Positions 42,327 to 50,677 of a DNA stretch of 64,000 bases are shown here, piece after piece. Positions within the stretch are counted from its first letter, which is position 1, and every line of letters begins with the position of its first letter. The position numbers and the translations under genes were made by a program. The stretch is from CAZCPB01 sp044223975 (lineage in GTDB: Bacteria; Planctomycetota; Phycisphaerae; Phycisphaerales; UBA1924), in the NCBI GenBank assembly GCA_044223975.1, contig JBGALI010000003.1:186001-250000 (forward strand). The letters run 5' to 3'. Below the pieces are notes generated by a model, which saw nothing but the letters and a program-made list of their open reading frames with translations, made no database searches and was not told where the DNA came from.

Positions 42327-43114
42327 GCCGCGGCCTCCTCGGTGGTACACACGACGTTGACCTTTACCGGCTCCAGCGCCGTGGGCCCGCGCCCTACCAG
42401 CGTGCCGCGCCCGCCGCCCAGCGACCCGACGAAGAACGCCAGCCCGCGCTCGCGGGCAAACCGCACCGCCTTGTGCTGCACGATCCCCTCGCTCAGCGCC
42501 AGCACGTCGTCCCACGTCACCTCGCCAAACCGCCGCGCGTGCGCCGCGTCCTGCGCGGGGTCGCGGTCGTACAGCCCGTCCACGTCCTTCACGAGCCGCA
42601 CCGCATCGGCGCGTATCCGGTCGGCGATGAACAGCGCCGTCAGGTCCGACCCGCCGCGCCCCAGCAGCGTCGCGCGCCCGAGCGCATCGCGCCCGATGAA
42701 CCCCGGGATCACCAGGATCGGCCGATCCGCCAGCGCCCGGTGCACGGCCACCACATCAAGGTCCGCGGCAACCGCGTCCGTCTTCTTGCCGCTGGTCTTC
42801 AGCCCGATCGCGCCCGGATCGAGCACGTTCGCCGGCAGCCCCGCGCCGCAGAGCGCCAGCGAGAGCAGCGCCGTCGCCGTCGCCTCCCCCGTCGCCAGGA
42901 GCGCGGCGTACGCCACCTCGTCGGACTCCGCCGTGATCGACCTGGCCTTGGCGATCAGGCGGTCGGTGGTGTCGCCCAGCGCCGACACCACCGCGACCAC
43001 GCGGTATCCGCGCTCGCGCCAGGCTCGGATCTCCTTCACCGCATCGCCGAGATGCGACTCGTCCGGCAGCACCGAGCTTCCAAACTTGAGTACGACAGTC
43101 GCCCCGATACTCAT
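42323..43114 (-). CDS. Aspartokinase-like amino-acid kinase without ACT domains
   Basis: 263 residues covering only the amino-acid kinase fold: VVLKFGSSVLPDE (substrate/ATP loop), VVSALGDTTDRLI, GFIGRDALGRATLLGRGGSD (aspartokinase signature), and LVKDVDGLYDRDP. Normal lysine-sensitive aspartokinases carry two C-terminal ACT domains for feedback control; these are missing, so control here would be through the riboswitch. Start ATG at 43114 overlaps the upstream gene by four bases; its end overlaps the next gene by four. Together with asd it forms aspartate semialdehyde; homoserine dehydrogenase is not in the window. Confidence 0.82.
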   Translation of the reverse strand: MSIGATVVLKFGSSVLPDESHLGDAVKEIRAWRERGYRVVAVVSALGDTTDRLIAKARSITAESDEVAYAALLATGEATATALLSLALCGAGLPANVLDPGAIGLKTSGKKTDAVAADLDVVAVHRALADRPILVIPGFIGRDALGRATLLGRGGSDLTALFIADRIRADAVRLVKDVDGLYDRDPAQDAAHARRFGEVTWDDVLALSEGIVQHKAVRFARERGLAFFVGSLGGGRGTLVGRGPTALEPVKVNVVCTTEEAAA

Positions 43115-44385
43115 CGCGCACCTCCCGTCGCTGCCGCGCCGACCAGTTCGGCCGCACAGCTCTCCTGCGCGGCAACCGCCAGCGCCCGCTCAAGGTCCGC
43201 GATGATGTCGGCGGGATCTTCCAACCCCACCGACAGCCGCACCAGCCCGTCGGTGATGCCCACCGCGCGCCGCTGCTCGACCGGGATCGACCCGTGTGTC
43301 ATGGTCGCCGGGTGCGTGACCAGCGTCTCCACCGAGCCCAGGCTCTCGGCCAGCGAACACAGCTTCACGTTGTTCATCAGCGCCCGGCCCGCGCTTTCTC
43401 CGCCGCGCACCTCGAACGCGATGATCCCCGCGTGCCGCAGATGCTGGGTCTTCGCCAGCGCCGCCTGCGAGAACGAATCAAGCCCTGGGAACGCGACGTT
43501 TTCGACCAGCGGGTGCTTCTCCAGCCACTTCGCCACCGTCAACGCGTGCTCGGAGTGCTGGCGCAGACGGATCGGCAGCGTCTTGAGCCCCCGCAGCGTG
43601 ATCCACGAATCCAGCGGCGACTGGATCGAGCCGACCGTCTTGCGCACAAAGCGGAGCCTGTCGAGCAGCGCCGCATCACGCGTCGTGACCGCGCCGCCGA
43701 TCGCCGAGTTGTGCCCCTCGATGTACTTGGTCGTCGAGTACACGCACGCATCGGCGCCCAGGTCCAGCGGCCGCTGACCGACGGGCGTCAAGAACGTGTT
43801 GTCCACCGCGAGGAGCGCCCCGGCTCGGTGCGCGATCGCCGCCGCGGCGCGGATATCAGAGAGTTTCAGCGTCGGGTTGCCGGGCGTCTCAACAAACACG
43901 AGCTTCGTGTTCGGGCGGATCGCGCCGGCGATCTCGTCGGGCCGCGACGTGTCGACGAAGCTCGCCTGCACGCCGAACCCCGACAGCACTTCTTCGAGCA
44001 GCCGGTACGTGCCGCCGTACACAACATCGCTCACCACCACGTGGTCGCCGCTCTTGAGCGTCGCGACAAACAGCGCGTGCGTGGCGGCAAGCCCGCTCGC
44101 GAAGCACGCCGCGGGAAGCGAGCCCTCGAGCGCGCCCAGCGCCGCCTCCAGCGCCGACACCGTCGGGTTGCTCGCCCGCGAGTAGGTGTGGCCCTTGTCC
44201 TGCCCCACGGCCTCCTGCACGTAGGTGGTGGACTGGACGATGGGCGGCACGATGGCGCCGCTCGCCGCGTCCGGCGACCACCCGCCGCGCACGGCCAGCG
44301 TGCTCAGAGGCGGCACTCCGCCTTCGTCTCCGAAAGGACCCGGTTGTGAATCGAACGCCGAGGCAATGTGTGTACGCAGCGACAT
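43111..44385 (-). CDS. Cystathionine gamma-synthase / O-acylhomoserine sulfhydrylase family enzyme
   Basis: 424 residues, first gene of the operon. PLP lysine K220 in VYSTTKYIEGHNSAIGG; HTYSRASNPTVSALEAALGA; ACFASGLAATHALF; PGNPTLKLSDIRAA; ending GLVRLSVGLEDPADIIADLE. Such enzymes join O-acylhomoserine with cysteine or sulfide in methionine synthesis. The ATG at 44385 lies behind a hairpin whose loop displays the ribosome binding site, and about 100 bases further upstream is a SAM-riboswitch-like leader. A 28-residue N-terminal extension precedes STLAVRGGW, the family's usual beginning. Confidence 0.9.
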   Translation of the reverse strand: MSLRTHIASAFDSQPGPFGDEGGVPPLSTLAVRGGWSPDAASGAIVPPIVQSTTYVQEAVGQDKGHTYSRASNPTVSALEAALGALEGSLPAACFASGLAATHALFVATLKSGDHVVVSDVVYGGTYRLLEEVLSGFGVQASFVDTSRPDEIAGAIRPNTKLVFVETPGNPTLKLSDIRAAAAIAHRAGALLAVDNTFLTPVGQRPLDLGADACVYSTTKYIEGHNSAIGGAVTTRDAALLDRLRFVRKTVGSIQSPLDSWITLRGLKTLPIRLRQHSEHALTVAKWLEKHPLVENVAFPGLDSFSQAALAKTQHLRHAGIIAFEVRGGESAGRALMNNVKLCSLAESLGSVETLVTHPATMTHGSIPVEQRRAVGITDGLVRLSVGLEDPADIIADLERALAVAAQESCAAELVGAAATGGAR

Positions 44386-44404
44386 GCCGTGATCTCCTCA
44401 CGGC
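44386..44404 (-). promoter_or_regulatory. Hairpin presenting the ribosome binding site of the met operon
   Basis: On the minus strand: GCCGTG - AGGAGAT - CACGGC directly followed by ATG. The six-pair stem closes a loop that holds AGGAG, eight bases before the start codon. Together with the riboswitch upstream this suggests translational control of the first gene. Confidence 0.6.
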
Positions 44405-44485
44405 ATCAATCGAAAGGTCCGGCCCGCGGCAAAGAGGGGAAGCCGAAAAGGCTCCCTTTTTGCTGGGCGAAACGCTCGCCCGGCC

Positions 44486-44594
44486 GCATCGTTCCCCCCA
44501 CCCTTCGGCAGGGGGCTGACCCCGGCACCGTGGTTCTGCCCGTGGCAGACTCGGTTGCCGCCCGGAGCTTGGAGTGCTCCAGGACTCTTGATGC
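44486..44594 (-). promoter_or_regulatory. SAM-I-clan (S-box / SAM-IV-like) riboswitch
   Basis: Minus-strand RNA with the hallmarks of the SAM-I clan in order: closing stem P1 GCATC (44594-44590) with GATGC (44490-44486), ATCAAGAG at the start of the kink-turn/junction, P2 GGAG...CTCC, the invariant CGGCAACC, then GGTGCC, a GGGG...CCCC stem, and a 3' GATG. The shortened P2 loop without GAUGAAAC differs from classic S-box RNAs and points to the SAM-IV or SAM-I/IV variant group. Downstream (44405-44485) are stems (GGGCGA...TCGCCC and GGGAGCC...GGCTTCCC), which may form the expression platform. It precedes methionine-synthesis genes, exactly as expected. Confidence 0.85.
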
Positions 44595-44641
44595 ACGGGG
44601 GGAGAATAGCGGGCGGTCCGTCGCGGTCAAGCGGCCATGCG

Positions 44642-45100
44642 TCAGACGATTCCCATCTGGTTCAGGATCATGTACGTGGCGCCGCCCAGCACGACGATGG
44701 CCACGATCCCGACCACGATGTTCTTGTTCCGCTTGGCCGTGGCGGCATCCGCGGGACCCGCCGCGCCCTTTTCGACCGACAGCCGCGTGCGGAGCGGACG
44801 GCCCTTCTCGAGGTCGTACCCGCAGCCCGTGCAGAGCACCGCGCCGGGCTTGAGGAGCACACCACAGTTGGGGCACGCGGTCATCGCCGTCTGATCCACC
44901 CCCTTGAGCGCCGCGGCAAGGCCGGGGTCCAGCGCGGACTGCTCTCCCACGGGCTTGGACCCGCCCTTGGCCTTGGCGAGCTTGTCGAGACAGTCCTGGC
45001 AGGTGTAGCGTCCCTCCTTGTCACGCTGGCGCGGACGGTTGGAACAGTCCTGCTTGCAGACCTTGCACACTTTGGCGGCGGACGCCGGTTCGTTGCTCAC
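44642..45100 (-). CDS. Zinc-ribbon protein with C-terminal membrane anchor
   Basis: 152 residues. N-terminal part with CKVCKQDC and CQDC pairs, a second zinc ribbon TACPNCGVLLKPGAVLCTGC near 75-95, then a single hydrophobic helix (IVVGIVAIVVLGGATYMIL) at the extreme C-terminus. Such tail-anchored zinc-ribbon proteins are common in planctomycetes; function unknown. Located upstream of the riboswitch leader on the same strand, 48 bases before the start of the riboswitch; it is likely an independent transcript. Confidence 0.72.
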   Translation of the reverse strand: MSNEPASAAKVCKVCKQDCSNRPRQRDKEGRYTCQDCLDKLAKAKGGSKPVGEQSALDPGLAAALKGVDQTAMTACPNCGVLLKPGAVLCTGCGYDLEKGRPLRTRLSVEKGAAGPADAATAKRNKNIVVGIVAIVVLGGATYMILNQMGIV

Positions 45101-45156
45101 GAAGTACCTCCGCCGGAAGAATACGCGGAATCGGGGTGCGGCGGTACCATGGCGCC

Positions 45157-45777
45157 GTGCGCCTGGGAATCCTCGCGGACATCCACGAGCACGTCGAGTT
45201 CCTGCGCGCGGCGCTCGAACGCTGCACGGCCGCCGGTGCCACCGAGTTCGTCGACCTGGGCGACGTGTTCAAGGACGGCCGCCGCATCGACGAGACAGTG
45301 AACCTTCTGCGCTCGCGACAGACTCGCGGCGTGTGGGGCAACCACGACTTTGGTCTCTGCCACCAGCCCGACGAGCGGGTTGTGACCAGGTACGCGCCCG
45401 AGACGTGCCGCTGGCTGGCCGGGTACCGAGCCCGGCTGAAAATCGAGGGGGTGCTGTTCCAGCACATCATGCCGCACCGCAACCCGCACCTTCTGGAGGA
45501 TCTGTGGCAGGGCGGAGCGGACTTCCCAGACACGCCCGAGAAGGGCACGCCGTGCTTTGCAGGCGGCGACTGGCGCGTGTGCCTCATCGGTCACTACCAC
45601 CGCTGGCTCGTCACGACCCCAGAGGGGCGGCGGCACTGGGACGGAACGACCGTGCTCGACCTGCGCGGGCCGGAACGGTTGCTGGTGGTGATCGATGCGA
45701 TCGAGAACGGCTCCTGCGCCGTGCTCGACACCGATCGCTGGACGCTGGAACCCATGCGGCTCACCGGCGAAGCATGA
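45157..45777 (+). CDS. Metallophosphoesterase (calcineurin-like)
   Basis: 206 residues. All five metallophosphatase blocks are present: GILADIHEH, FVDLGDVFKD, GVWGNHDFG, FQHIMPHRN and LIGHYHRWL. It hydrolyses a phosphate ester with two metal ions; substrate unknown. The GTG at 45157 gives MRLGILADIHEH, the usual family start; a GTG seven codons earlier is possible but adds no conserved residues. An ATG at 45149 is in another frame. Confidence 0.9.
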   Translation: MRLGILADIHEHVEFLRAALERCTAAGATEFVDLGDVFKDGRRIDETVNLLRSRQTRGVWGNHDFGLCHQPDERVVTRYAPETCRWLAGYRARLKIEGVLFQHIMPHRNPHLLEDLWQGGADFPDTPEKGTPCFAGGDWRVCLIGHYHRWLVTTPEGRRHWDGTTVLDLRGPERLLVVIDAIENGSCAVLDTDRWTLEPMRLTGEA

Positions 45778-45810
45778 TTCGCGATCACACCAGACGCCGG
45801 GCACGCGCCG

Positions 45811-46203
45811 CTACCGTGCCCGCCCCGCGAGCCCCAGAAGCACGTCGTCCATGTTGCGGTCGAGCGCCCCGCGGGCCAGCACCTCGTCGGCCCCGGCGTC
45901 GCGGGCTTGTTGAAAGAGGTCCTTGAGCACGTGCGGCCCGAAGGCCAGGAGCCGGATGCGCCGATCGTCGGCGGAGGCTGCCGCGCCGCGGAGACGCCCG
46001 ATCATCGCCGACGCCTCGTCGGGCTTCTCAAGGTCAAGGAGAAGCGCCGCGATCGGCGCCTCGGGCGTGTTCTCGCGAAGGCGCGCCTCGAGCATGTCGA
46101 GCGTGCGCACCGGACGGCAGGGAATCCCGAGCGCATCGGCCGCGCCCTTGATCTTGGTGGCCCAGAGAAGATCGGCGGCGAGGTAGAGGATCATCGGGGG
46201 CAT
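45811..46203 (-). CDS. Receiver-like (flavodoxin-fold) protein, function unknown
   Basis: 130 residues of alternating strand and helix: MILYLAADLLWATKIKGAAD, a core LLLDLEKPD that corresponds to the phospho-acceptor strand of response regulators (Asp present), and RLLAFGPHVLKDLFQQARDA then ADEVLARGALDRNMDDVLLG. It looks like a stand-alone or degenerate receiver domain, but the acidic pair near the N-terminus is not convincing. The start is ATG 46203 or 46194. Minus strand, 34 bases after the convergent phosphatase stop. Confidence 0.6.
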   Translation of the reverse strand: MPPMILYLAADLLWATKIKGAADALGIPCRPVRTLDMLEARLRENTPEAPIAALLLDLEKPDEASAMIGRLRGAAASADDRRIRLLAFGPHVLKDLFQQARDAGADEVLARGALDRNMDDVLLGLAGRAR

Positions 46204-46269
46204 TGTTGAGCGGGAAGCGAGCACGAGCTTTCCGGTTGGTGCGGTGCACGGCGCAACCGCCGCCGGGCC

Positions 46270-46887
46270 CTACTTCAAGATGCCCTGCTTCTTGAGTTCC
46301 TCTACGGACGCGCGGCTGATCTGGATGACGAGATCCTTGATGTTGGACGGGTTCGAGGTCGTCGCGCTGCCGGCCCAGATCAGGCTCTCGATCTTCGCCG
46401 TGACCGCGTAAAGACTGATCTCCGAGGTGACGACGGTGTCCATGGTCGTGTAGCCGGGGTTGCCCGCGTCGTAGCCGTAGAACTCGAAATCGCCGCCGAA
46501 CGGTGTGTAGCCGGATCCGTAGCTTGGAGGGACGTAGGTGGTGGTCGTGTCCGAAGAGACGAGACGGAGCACCACCAGCCCGTCGAAGTCGTGCTGCTGC
46601 AGGGTGGCGAGGATCTTCTCCTTGTCGCGCACGTCCTGATCGGGGATCAGGGTGTACGACGCGACCGCGTGAGCGGACTTGATCTGGCTGACCAGTTCGT
46701 CCTCTCCCGCGCGGCGCTGCGCTGGGGTGGTGTTCGTGACCATGGCCAGCACGTTCTTGAATGACGCGGGCGCCGGCTGGGCAGACTTCCACACCGTCAC
46801 CACGCTGGTGGCGGCGCATCCTCCGAGAAGCGACAGGAACGCTGCGATGCACGCGGTCACGAAGGACTGGACGGGGTTCGCACGCAC
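46270..46887 (-). CDS. Lipoprotein of unknown function
   Basis: 205 residues. Lipoprotein signal with lipobox LLGGC at residues 20-24, then SVVTVWKSAQPAPASFKNVL, typical of small DUF4136-like or GNA1162-like periplasmic lipoproteins. The middle has a Tyr/Gly/Thr-rich loop (TTTTYVPPSYGSGYTPFGG). The remainder is alpha/beta with ASYTLIPDQDVRDKEKILAT. No function is known. Confidence 0.75.
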   Translation of the reverse strand: MRANPVQSFVTACIAAFLSLLGGCAATSVVTVWKSAQPAPASFKNVLAMVTNTTPAQRRAGEDELVSQIKSAHAVASYTLIPDQDVRDKEKILATLQQHDFDGLVVLRLVSSDTTTTYVPPSYGSGYTPFGGDFEFYGYDAGNPGYTTMDTVVTSEISLYAVTAKIESLIWAGSATTSNPSNIKDLVIQISRASVEELKKQGILK

Positions 46888-47131
46888 AGGGCGCCTCCTT
46901 TACTCGTGTGGAGAATCGGAGAATCCAGATTCTATTTCCCGGCCGGCCCGGAGTCTGCCCGAGCCGCCGACGATGCATTATGCGCGAACACGACGGGGAC
47001 AAAACGCGGGCCGCGACGGCGGCGAAGTCGCCCGAGATAGCCCCGGCCAAGGCCGGGCGCGCCGACCACCTAGGATTGCTTCGGTGGTTCCATCCGCTGA
47101 CCAATCTTGGGCGGCGCAAGGGAGGGTGCTC

Positions 47132-47425
47132 ATGAGCCATCGCGACTGCGAACATCCGGTCTTCATCAACCCTGCCGCGGCCGGGGCGCACGCTGTGCGC
47201 GGGGTGCGTGGCCGGCGGGCCGTGCTGGTGCTGTTGGCGGGGGCGATGGCGATATCGCCCGTGAGCGGCTGCGCGAATTCGGAGCGCGGGATTGAGGAGG
47301 CGCTCGCGGTTGTCACGGTCGTAGGAGTTGCCGCGCTGGCGGTGTTCTGCCCGGGTTCCGGGGAATTCCACAGCAGCGGCTCGTGGGATTACGGGTACAA
47401 CTCGTGCCGGCCGGTCTGGCACTGA
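47132..47425 (+). CDS. Small lipoprotein-like protein (97 aa)
   Basis: GGGAGG six bases before the ATG at 47132. The peptide has a basic N-terminus, a hydrophobic stretch AVLVLLAGAMAISPV and a lipobox SGCAN near residue 50, then a hydrophobic segment and a Tyr/Trp/Cys-containing end (SWDYGYNSCRPVWH). The N-terminal region before the signal is unusually long (about 30 residues). A frame extending further upstream to 46679 is not credible because it overlaps the preceding lipoprotein gene antisense. Confidence 0.5.
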   Translation: MSHRDCEHPVFINPAAAGAHAVRGVRGRRAVLVLLAGAMAISPVSGCANSERGIEEALAVVTVVGVAALAVFCPGSGEFHSSGSWDYGYNSCRPVWH

Positions 47426-47710
47426 CCCCGTGCCCCGGTGATGAACACCCGGGCGTGGCACCGATAGAGGCATATGGCCCGGCACGGCTGCGGCGGGCCC
47501 ATCCCCAAAGTCCCTGTTTTTCAAGTTCATTCACGGCGATTACTTGCAGCAAAGGGACATTTGCCTCTTCAGGTTGACGATCTGCATGCGTAGCATTTAG
47601 ACCCCGCGGAACGGGCCGCGGTGGGCCGGGAGAGAGCCCCGGGTCGTTAGGCCTCACGGGACCGCGCGAGCGTGTTCCTCGTCGCGGTCGCCGGACCAAA
47701 GGATCAGCCC

Positions 47711-49066
47711 ATGCCAGCTGTCGCCTCCACACCTTCCAAAAGTTCCAAGGTCAAGAACGTCGCCCCGCGCGAGTACACCAGCCCGATCTACGAGGAGCTG
47801 GCGTTCCCCACGGACCCGAACAACTTGTACCGGCAGACCGTCGGCTCGATGCTGTACGCGGCCGACGTGATGGAGCTGCCGCACTACCTCAAGCTGATCC
47901 TCGCCCAGCCCAAGAACGAGATCATGGTGCACTTCCCCGTCAAGATGGACGACGGGAAGTTCAAGCTCTTCAAGGGCTACCGCGTCCAGCACAACAACGC
48001 GCTCGGACCGTACAAGGGCGGCCTGCGGTTCCACCACGACGTGCACCTCGACGACGTGAAGTCCCTCGCGTTCCTCATGACCATGAAGTGCTCGCTGGTG
48101 GGCGTGCCCTACGGCGGCGGCAAGGGCGGCATCAAGGTCGACCCGCGCCAGCACTCCAAGAGCGAGATGGAGCGCATCGTGCGTCGCTTCACCGCCGCGA
48201 TCGCCCACAACATCGGGCCCGAGTACGACATCCCCGCCCCCGACGTCGGCTCGAACGCGCAGCACATGGCCTGGATCGCCGACACCTACACCTTCCTCTC
48301 GCAGATCGGCGGGAGCAACCCCACGGCCGTCATCACCGGCAAGCCCATCGAGTACGGCGGCAGCCTCGGGCGCGAGAAGGCCACCGGCCAGGGCGTGGTC
48401 GACACGCTCTGCGAGATGCTCCCCGAGCTGGGGATGACGCCCGCCAAGTGCACCTTCAGCGTGCTGGGGTACGGGAACGTCGGCTCGTGGTCGGGCAAGA
48501 TCTTCCAGGACAAGGGCGCCAAGATGATCGCCGTGTCCGACCACACGGGCTTCATCAAGAACGAGCAGGGCATCGACGCCCACGCCCTCGCCGAGCACGT
48601 GAACCAGAAGGGCGGCGTCAAGGGCTACGCGAAGGCCACCGCCGTCACCAAGGAAGAGTTCTACAAGACCAAGGTCGACGTCTTCATCCCCGCGGCTCTC
48701 GAGCAGATGATCCAGGAGACCGAGGCCAAGTGGCTCGACTGCAAGGTCGTGGCCGAGGGCGCCAACGCCCCCACCACCCCCGCGGGCGAGAAGGTCCTCC
48801 TCGAGCGCGGCATCGAGGTGCTTCCCGCCATCCTGTGCAACGCCGGCGGCGTCACCGTGTCCTACTTCGAGTGGGTGCAGAACCGCACGTGCTCGACCTG
48901 GGAACTGGGCGAGGTCGACGCCAAGCTCAACAAGCACATGGTCAGCGCCGCCAAGCGCACCGGCGAGGCACGCAAGAAGTACAGCTGCGACCTCCGCACC
49001 GCCTCCTACGTCGCGGCCCTCGAACGGCTCAAGCAGGTCTACGAGCAGCGCGGCATCTTCCCCTGA
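47711..49066 (+). CDS. gdhA: Glutamate dehydrogenase (Glu/Leu/Phe/Val family)
   Basis: 451 residues. Interconverts glutamate and 2-oxoglutarate plus ammonia. Substrate-binding lysines lie in GPYKGGLRFH and PYGGGKGGIKVDPR; the cofactor fold has LGYGNVGSWSGKIF; C-terminal CNAGGVTVSYFEWVQNR is typical. AAAGGA before the ATG at 47711 fixes the start; a GTG 13 codons upstream is less likely. Its 285-base upstream region has no gene. A terminator follows directly. Confidence 0.95.
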   Translation: MPAVASTPSKSSKVKNVAPREYTSPIYEELAFPTDPNNLYRQTVGSMLYAADVMELPHYLKLILAQPKNEIMVHFPVKMDDGKFKLFKGYRVQHNNALGPYKGGLRFHHDVHLDDVKSLAFLMTMKCSLVGVPYGGGKGGIKVDPRQHSKSEMERIVRRFTAAIAHNIGPEYDIPAPDVGSNAQHMAWIADTYTFLSQIGGSNPTAVITGKPIEYGGSLGREKATGQGVVDTLCEMLPELGMTPAKCTFSVLGYGNVGSWSGKIFQDKGAKMIAVSDHTGFIKNEQGIDAHALAEHVNQKGGVKGYAKATAVTKEEFYKTKVDVFIPAALEQMIQETEAKWLDCKVVAEGANAPTTPAGEKVLLERGIEVLPAILCNAGGVTVSYFEWVQNRTCSTWELGEVDAKLNKHMVSAAKRTGEARKKYSCDLRTASYVAALERLKQVYEQRGIFP

Positions 49067-49100
49067 GCAACGGACCGGGCAACACACTGAAATAGCCCCC

Positions 49101-49125
49101 AAGCCCCGCCCGCGCGGGGCTTTTT
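49101..49125 (+). terminator. Rho-independent terminator of gdhA
   Basis: AAGCCCCGC stem with GCGGGGCTT, 4-base loop, followed by a T run; 35 bases after the gdhA stop. Confidence 0.9.
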
Positions 49126-49259
49126 CCTGCGCCGCCCGAGCGCGGGAACCTCAAAATCGCCGTCGTGCTCCGGTAATTTCACTGGCACGCCGTCAATTGC
49201 GTGGCATGTTTGACGTGTGGGGGCCGCTGCGCGGCTGAGCGCGGTCGGAGTGCATTGAC

Positions 49260-49847
49260 ATGCTTCCAGGAACGTGGCTGCTGGCGGTGATGCCGCTGCT
49301 GGGGTATCCCTCCGGAATAAACGATCCGGCGGCACCGGGGCGGTACGAGTGGCGGCTCGGCGAGGGCCGCGCCCCCGCACCATTCGTCCTGGTGGCGCCG
49401 CGGGGGAACTACGACCTCGTCGCGGGGTCGCGCGGCGGTGCGATCGCCAGCGCGAGGTCGGTCGTGGAATGGTCGGCCATCGAAAATTCCGCGGCGCCCA
49501 ACGCGTCGGCCATGGCCGGCCCGGGGGGATCGCGCGTGGTTGTGGACGGCGCGGACGGGTGGGTCCGTTCCGTGTCCGTAACGCTGCCGTCCCACGCGGC
49601 GATGACGGTGGTCGAAGCGTACTCGGAGACGGGGATACTGCTGGGCACGGCCCGGGGCGGCCCGGCTTCCACGGTGAAGCTGTCGTTCCCCGGGCGCATC
49701 CACCGCGTGGTCATCAAGGAAACGCAGGGGATCGCCGGCGCGAACGGGAGCGCGGTGCTGGTGCCGGGGCCCACGACGCTCGCAGCGCTGGGCATCTCGG
49801 TGCTCGCGCCGATCGCCTCACGCCGGCGGCGCGCGCCCCGGTCCTGA
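49260..49847 (+). CDS. Small exported protein with PEP-CTERM-like tail
   Basis: 195 residues. Short N-terminal hydrophobic signal (MLPGTWLLAVMPLLGYPSG). The body is beta-rich; one recognisable stretch VRSVSVTLPSHAAMTVVEAY resembles a galactose-binding-like or discoidin-like fold, but the match is weak. The end, LVPGPTTLAALGISVLAPIA then RRRR, is a PEP-CTERM-type anchor (VPGP in place of VPEP). GGAG is 9 bases before the ATG. The neighbour, convergent at 49922, also has such a tail. Confidence 0.72.
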   Translation: MLPGTWLLAVMPLLGYPSGINDPAAPGRYEWRLGEGRAPAPFVLVAPRGNYDLVAGSRGGAIASARSVVEWSAIENSAAPNASAMAGPGGSRVVVDGADGWVRSVSVTLPSHAAMTVVEAYSETGILLGTARGGPASTVKLSFPGRIHRVVIKETQGIAGANGSAVLVPGPTTLAALGISVLAPIASRRRRAPRS

Positions 49848-49921
49848 TCGGACAACGTCCTTCCGCGCGGCACTTTTGTCCCGCGGCGCTCTGTTCCGCG
49901 GGATTGGGCCCCCGAAGGCGA

Positions 49922-50677
49922 TCAGCGCCGACGGCGGATCGCGCCCAGCAGCCCGAGGCCGGCCATGCCCGCGCCCGCGGCGGTGGGAAGCGGAACGACG
50001 AGCGACGACGCGATCGACGTCGAGATCGTGAAGTTCGACTGCGTCGTGTGACGCTCGGCGAAGAAGAAGTCAAAGTTGTAGTTCTGGCCCGCGGTGAGCC
50101 CGAGGGTGTTGAGGTTGACGGTCGCCGACTCGGTCGTGTGCACGCCGCCGAGGTCGACGACGAGCTTGTTGTTGATGAACACGAACACGTCGTCATCGCC
50201 GGAGAACGTGAAGAACTGCCCGGGCTGGTACGTGAAGAGGTTGTGCAGCTCGAAGGTGAAGTGGTAGTTGTGCGACTGGCCGGGCGTGTTGCCCCAGCCC
50301 TGGCCGTCGATCGGGAAGAAGCTGTTGTGCGTGTAGCTGTACACGCTGCCCGAACCGCCGTTGTCGAGCTGGATGGTCTGGACGATCGTCTTGTTGACGC
50401 CCACGACGTCGTTGTACCATTGGTTGAACGCCGCCGCGCCGTGCGTGGTGGCCGTGCCGGCGCCGCCGGCGTACACGGGCTTGCGGCCCGCGCCGATGTT
50501 CGCGCCCACGAAGCCGCGGTCATCGCCAATGGCGTTCTCGAAGTCGACGTGCCCGCCGGCCTCGTTGAGACCCTTGAAATCGCGGATGGTGCCCGTGAGC
50601 GAGACCTTGTCGGCCAGGGCCAGAGCGGGCAGGGCGCTGACAAAGAGCGCCGCGGTCACGACGTGCGAGCGAACCAT
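49922..50677 (-). CDS. Fibro-slime-domain protein with PEP-CTERM-like tail
   Basis: 251 residues. GGGAGAG before the ATG at 50677; signal peptide ending ALADK. The fibro-slime/PA14-like domain is recognised by SLTGTIRDFKGLNEAGGHVD, the conserved FTFSGDDDVFVFINNKLVVD and LGGVH, and FDFFFAERHTTQSNFTI. This domain occurs in bacterial surface and carbohydrate-binding proteins. The C-terminus VPLPTAAGAGMAGLGLLGAI then RRRR mirrors the tail of the protein at 15137. Longer readings of this frame reach into poorly coding DNA upstream. Confidence 0.88.
   Translation of the reverse strand: MVRSHVVTAALFVSALPALALADKVSLTGTIRDFKGLNEAGGHVDFENAIGDDRGFVGANIGAGRKPVYAGGAGTATTHGAAAFNQWYNDVVGVNKTIVQTIQLDNGGSGSVYSYTHNSFFPIDGQGWGNTPGQSHNYHFTFELHNLFTYQPGQFFTFSGDDDVFVFINNKLVVDLGGVHTTESATVNLNTLGLTAGQNYNFDFFFAERHTTQSNFTISTSIASSLVVPLPTAAGAGMAGLGLLGAIRRRR

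Noticed and set aside
47505..47565. Possible regulatory RNA upstream of gdhA (AAAGTCCCT pairing with AGGGACATTT)
   Set aside because: One imperfect stem only; no match to a glutamine or other known riboswitch that I can recognise.
47574..47602. TTGACG-N17-TTAGAC as promoter of gdhA
   Set aside because: Plausible spacing but a poor -10 element; promoter consensus for this lineage is not known to me.
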